From contig OZ010581.1 of assembly GCA_963932145.1 (NCBI GenBank), positions 83,231,302 to 83,295,301 on the forward strand: a stretch of DNA of 64,000 bases, read 5' to 3'. This document shows, piece by piece, positions 59,721 through 64,000 of the stretch. The notes beneath the pieces are model-generated. The model was given only the letters and a program-made list of their open reading frames with translations, ran no database searches and was not told the DNA's origin. Positions within the stretch are counted from its first letter, which is position 1. Every line of letters starts with the position of its first letter. The stretch comes from Acanthosepion lycidas (taxonomy: Eukaryota; Mollusca; Cephalopoda; Sepiida; Sepiidae). The position numbers and the translations under genes were made by a program.

Positions 59721-60129
59721 TATTGTGTGAAATCATTTAAAGTTTTCACTCTTTTTTTTTTATATCTTTTCTCTCCAATGTCATCCATTGTTTATAACAA
59801 ATATTTGGTAGTCTTCATCTGGATCACTTGAAGCTTTTAAATTCTGTATACAGTTCTTCCAAATTGTAAAGTACTATAAACTTTTGCATCTATTTTTTCT
59901 CCTTTATTATTAATTGCAGTAGGGCTTGAGAGTAGCAATGTTCCAAGAACAATTAAACATTAGTTTAAGATTATTATTATTTCACCTCAAGCAAGGCAAT
60001 AAATCCACTTAGATACAAGGGGTTACAAAGAATATGATAAAAAGTAAAACACTATTAAAGAGAAAGAACACTAAAGGAACAGGAATTAAAACAGAAGATA
60101 ACAATTGACATTACATTTAAATTTTTGAG

Positions 60130-61600
60130 GATCAAAGTTGACTGGAAAGCAGAAGGCCCAAAGAGTTTCACAAGCAAGAAGTGTGAAAGAAGAAACTGTT
60201 AGCATAGAAATTACAATTGCATCTAGCCATTTCAACTGTAAAATGGTGAGGCCTAGCTGTCAATCTAGTACTGCACTTAAATTCTTAAAATGGAGGTACC
60301 AAAGAGGAAAGCTCATCAAAACAATTACCATGAAGTATTTATAGAAAAAGCACAGGGAAGCTGTTACAGCAGTTTAAAAGTGACTGAAGCCATAATGCCA
60401 GATCATGATCAATAGCATTGCAGATTCTTCTTTTTGGATTTTATCAAGAATCTCTAAATACATAGCAGATACTCCAGAGGTGATGGCAATATTCAATTCA
60501 TGGATGAATGATAGACTTATAAGCATGCAAAATAGATTCTGGCAAGAAAATTGTTTAGCTTAAAACAGTGATCCAGCTTTCCTATCAGTAGACCTAGCAA
60601 CTGATTCAATATATTCTTTCCACTTCATATCAGTGGAAAACATTAGCCCAAGAAAGTGCATTGATTTAGCATCAGCCATGCTAATAGAAGGCAAAAAGTC
60701 ATTTCTTGACCTTATTAAACTGAGTAGACTTACTATTAAGACAGGAGTAAATATTTATTATCAGCATAGATACAGAGTTGAGAACTGATGACATCCGGAA
60801 GGTCATTGATGAAAATTTGGAACACTGTAGGTCCAAGGATAGAGCCCTGAAGAACACCTGCATTAGATAATTTATTATTCTTATTAATAAGAAGGATTGA
60901 ATCTGATCAATTCAGCATGCTAAACCCTGTCAAATGCCTTGGATATCCAAAGCAACAACCCAAGCTTCAACATCAAGAGATTGATAGACATTTTCAGTAA
61001 TAACTATTAACATGTCAGCAGTTGACCTACAGAAGCAAAAGCTATATTGTTTGTCTGAATGCAAGTTGAGATGCTTAACCAATTTGTAATTGATTAGAGC
61101 CTCTAGTACTTTGCCAAAAGGCTAATAGGCCAATAGAAGGATCAGATGGTTCACTTGAGTTTTTAAAGACTGGAATTACAGAAGAGGATTTTCAACAAGC
61201 AAGAAAGTAAGAAGCAGCAAAGCATTTATTGTAGAGTTTAGAAAGAACGGGAGTACATAAAGACTCTTTCAAGGATACCATTGTCCTCATGTTTTGTAGG
61301 GATCCAGTTTAAATATGATAGTAGAAACCATGGACTGAGTTCTATGCATATCCCACAGACTAGGTTCTAATTGAAAACTCAAGCAAAGATACTCTAGATG
61401 AGTCACTATTAAAATTGGAAGAGAGTTTATGAGCAAAACATTCTGCTTTATCAGATGTTAGCACTTCAAACTGAGTGAAGATAGTAGGGAGAGAAGACTT
61501 GCTCTTATTTAACATACTATTACAAAGCCACTAGTAGTCAGGAGAACCAAACTTGTTAAAGGCTATACAGTGCCTCATTAGCTTAGGTTAGGGTGACTGG
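60130..61600 (-). pseudogene. LINE relic (Jockey/CR1-like ORF2), endonuclease-RT linker and RT core
   Basis: Minus-strand frames from 61600 downward give KFGSPDYQWLCNSMLNKSKS, SDKAECFAHKLSSNFN, SSVIPVFKNSSEPSDPSI, INYKLVKHLNLHSDKQYSFC, RSTADMLIVITENVYQSLDV and VVALDI. After about 60880 comes GSILGPTVFQIFINDLPDVI with a following CIYADN. These are RT blocks in the correct order (A.D.VPVFK..., PIS.L...KVLE..I...L..HL, Q.GF...RSTAD.L, GVPQGS.LGP.LF...INDLP, FADD). Many frame changes and stops; the catalytic Asp pair is degraded (ADN). No ends were identified. Confidence 0.85.
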
Positions 61601-61604
61601 TTAG

Positions 61605-62830
61605 GATGTACTGAATGGTACCCAGATCAATATAAAATTTATAACCAAGATCCTATTATATTTATTGTAAACCAAATTTTTCTTTAAAAATAAATTCTTA
61701 CTTTTCACCAGTAGTGGTGGCCTCTTTTCATATAGAGAGCATAAACAAAGCATAAATGTACACGAACAAAAATAAACAAAACTTAATACTTCTTTCTAAA
61801 CTGGTGAATGAAACTCTAATGAAAGCTGTAGAACTTTAGATATTTGTATTTATCTCTAAATATAAAAAAACAAAAACACTAGTATCTAATTACAATAACT
61901 GATTTTGCTTTAATAAATGAAGCAATAAAATTTTATGGCAGTTTTTGGTTTAAAAAAAAAAATTGAATGGGCCATTCATAAATATTTCTGCTTATAAATA
62001 TATTGAAAATATAAGGGGGAATTTTAAAAAAGCACAACAAATTTAGCCTTGATGCATGACAAATAATTGTAAATGAAAATTAATTGATAACGATATTAAA
62101 AAATTTCTTTGTGTATAGTTAGAATGTGCATTTTCTATATAAATATTATTTATAGAGAAAATGAATGCATAGAGCACAATTTTTAAAGTATAAGTTACTA
62201 CTTTGAGCATGAAAATTAAACATTTTCATGTACAATTATTCAAAGTAATTTAATCAAAATGCTTAAATAAAAAGTAGATTTTTCATAAAAAAAAAATATA
62301 CAGTAAAATATAACAAACTTAATTTTATATTTATTCATCATTAAAAGTAATATTTTAGCTTTTATAATTTATTTCATAAATATTTTAATGGTGTTTTTAT
62401 TTTAGTACTTACAAATACCAAAATTAAAACAATGTTTAGATTTTGGGATGAAAAGTTAATCTGGGACCCTAACCTTTCAGAACATTTGCAGCTATAGTTA
62501 TCTAATCTATAAATGTATCTGACTTTCAATTGTGCCTTGTTTGTAATCTACAGATACTGATTGATAGTCAAAGCTTTTAAAGTTAATTATAATAGAAAAA
62601 GGATACAAGAACATTTTAATCACAAAATAATTTTGGGGCTGAAGTATCCACACAATCAAATCTTGGCCACAAGTTTTCATTTTTCAATAAACTTTTTGGT
62701 TTTGAATTTTTTCTTTTTCTTTTTTTATCATCATTATTAAGTTCAGTTGATTCTGATTTTATATAATCTTGCAGTCAAACCATTATTTGACTGCTTCCCT
62801 CAGCAGTTTTTTTTTTTTTTTTTTTTTTGA
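61605..62830. other. AT-rich intronic stretch, nothing recognised
   Basis: No coding similarity and only homopolymer runs were found. Confidence 0.5.
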
Positions 62831-62831
62831 T

Positions 62832-62905
62832 ATAGCCATATAAAAGTGTTTGTGCATGGAGAAGGGCACAAGTTCAAACCCTACCAGAGAGCATATTTTC
62901 TTTTT
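62832..62905 (+). mobile_element. tRNA-like SINE head
   Basis: ATAGCCATATAAAAGTGTTT (A-box-like) and GCACAAGTTCAAACCCTACC (B-box-like) stand at tRNA-like spacing and are followed by AGAGAGCATATTTTCT. This is similar in layout to 53305-53390. A long T run precedes it. Confidence 0.45.
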
Positions 62906-62909
62906 CTTG

Positions 62910-64000
62910 AATGCACGCACGCGAGCAGACTTAATACACACTATTTAAAAAAATAAAAGCTGAGTGTTTATAAAACAGGGTTATTAACTAAAATATTATT
63001 TGAAGTTGTGTGAGATATATATATTCTGTTTATACATTATTTTCATAGGAACAGATATTTTTAAGTAAATTCTCTGTTTATAATAAACTGTATTAACTAC
63101 ATTTACCGGCCTGAATAATTGTTGGACTTAGTCCATTTCATAATATATATATGAGATAAAGACCTTTTTTACTTTTTTTTTTTTTTTAGGATGGGGATGG
63201 ATCCCCTATTCTCAGTATAGAATTCTTCTTTTTTTTTTTTTTTTTTTTTTTGTGCCTCATTAATACTTAGTGAGAAAATGTAAAAATATATAAATGTTAT
63301 TAAAACAAAATCAAAGCAATTTGATAGGAATAAAGTTTGGGCAGTCATTTATTCCATATTCAGCATATTATAATTTACAACATTTTTTACATTTTCAGAA
63401 TATACTATTTAAAAAAAAATGTTAATATTGCTTAATTCCACTATACTCTGAAACTTATTTAAATGTTAAGGTGTTTACCACTTGCTGAAAATGGTTTTGA
63501 ATAACTAATCATTTTATTTATAAAAAGCAAGCAACAGAAAATTGTTTATTTATAAAAATGTAAACATGTAATGGGACCTTTGTCCAACTTTTCACTAATC
63601 AATAAAACCCTATATTGCATCTCTATCCTTGTTATGTAAAAGGTTAGTTCATTAGGAAATGAAAAGTGAAAATAAAAGCTATGGTGAGAAATAAAGATTT
63701 GAACCCTGTTTACAATATATCTTGTTTATTTCAAGGATTCTATTCCATGGATAAGTAGGGGATAACTTCTAGCAGATGAGTTTTCCTTCCAACTCTTTCT
63801 CCTGTCAACTCTCTACACATCTCAGCATTATGCTGTGTGGCTAGCAATTCTAATAAGTGCTCCAGAAATCCTCTCGACCCCAAATTTAGCTGTTAATATA
63901 TACATCTAAATGGAAGTCTTCAACATCCAGTTTGTCACTTGACTCCCAAAATTTTTCATTTATTTATCTATTTTATTATCTTTAGTTTTGCGTGTAGCCA
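62910..64000. other. AT-rich intronic stretch to window end
   Basis: T runs near 63171-63188 and 63230-63251 are the only repeats noted. No exon or element was recognised. Confidence 0.5.

Larger units (their letters stand above)
16448..64000 (+). other. PPP1R12A intron 1 (to end of window)
   Basis: No sequence resembling the next MYPT ankyrin repeat (ACIDDN..MV.FLVE in MYPT1) was seen on the plus strand down to the right edge, so more than 47 kb is read as first intron. It is AT-rich and full of transposon copies listed separately. An unrelated gene within it cannot be fully excluded, but none was recognised. Confidence 0.7.

Overview
The window is animal nuclear DNA: AT-rich, full of poly-A/T runs, microsatellites and worn transposons, with spliced genes and no bacterial-style operons. 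The few host exons are invertebrate in character. The mix of tRNA-derived SINEs, Tc1/mariner, hAT, P-element, LINE and Ty3-like copies fits a large lophotrochozoan genome, perhaps a coleoid cephalopod such as an octopus. That species guess is inference; nothing in the sequence proves it.

Two host genes lie head to head. On the minus strand are the first three coding exons of mitochondrial ribosomal protein S35 (MRPS35, mS35): exon 1 at 14785-14923, exon 2 at 12870-12949, exon 3 at 459-578. The splice phases join exactly, and the gene runs off the left edge. On the plus strand is the first coding exon of the myosin phosphatase targeting subunit (PPP1R12A/MYPT, Drosophila Mbs orthologue) at 16202-16447. 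The two start codons are about 1.28 kb apart and probably share a bidirectional promoter region. No second PPP1R12A exon was found, so 16448-64000 is read as its first intron.

MRPS35 intron 2 (579-12869) is mostly mobile elements: a fossil LTR-retrotransposon pol region, a 102-bp mariner hairpin MITE, LINE pieces, and a 4.8-kb P-type transposon (7246-12080). The P element has 26-bp inverted ends and a split THAP domain, and it sits inside an older LINE reading frame.

PPP1R12A intron 1 holds several copies of a TA-flanked family with long inverted ends starting GGTACCT (21889-24833, 45722-47806, 30284-31835, part at 41588). It also holds a Helitron-type helicase scrap, hAT, Tc1, pogo-like and mariner relics, two LINE relics, a broken Ty3-like element with both LTRs and a CCTAT target duplication (33307-35917), a probable solo LTR (40491-40966), tRNA-derived SINEs (some in inverted head-to-head pairs) and microsatellites. 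The rest is AT-rich intron in which I see no genes. I saw no intact RNA genes and no CRISPR arrays.
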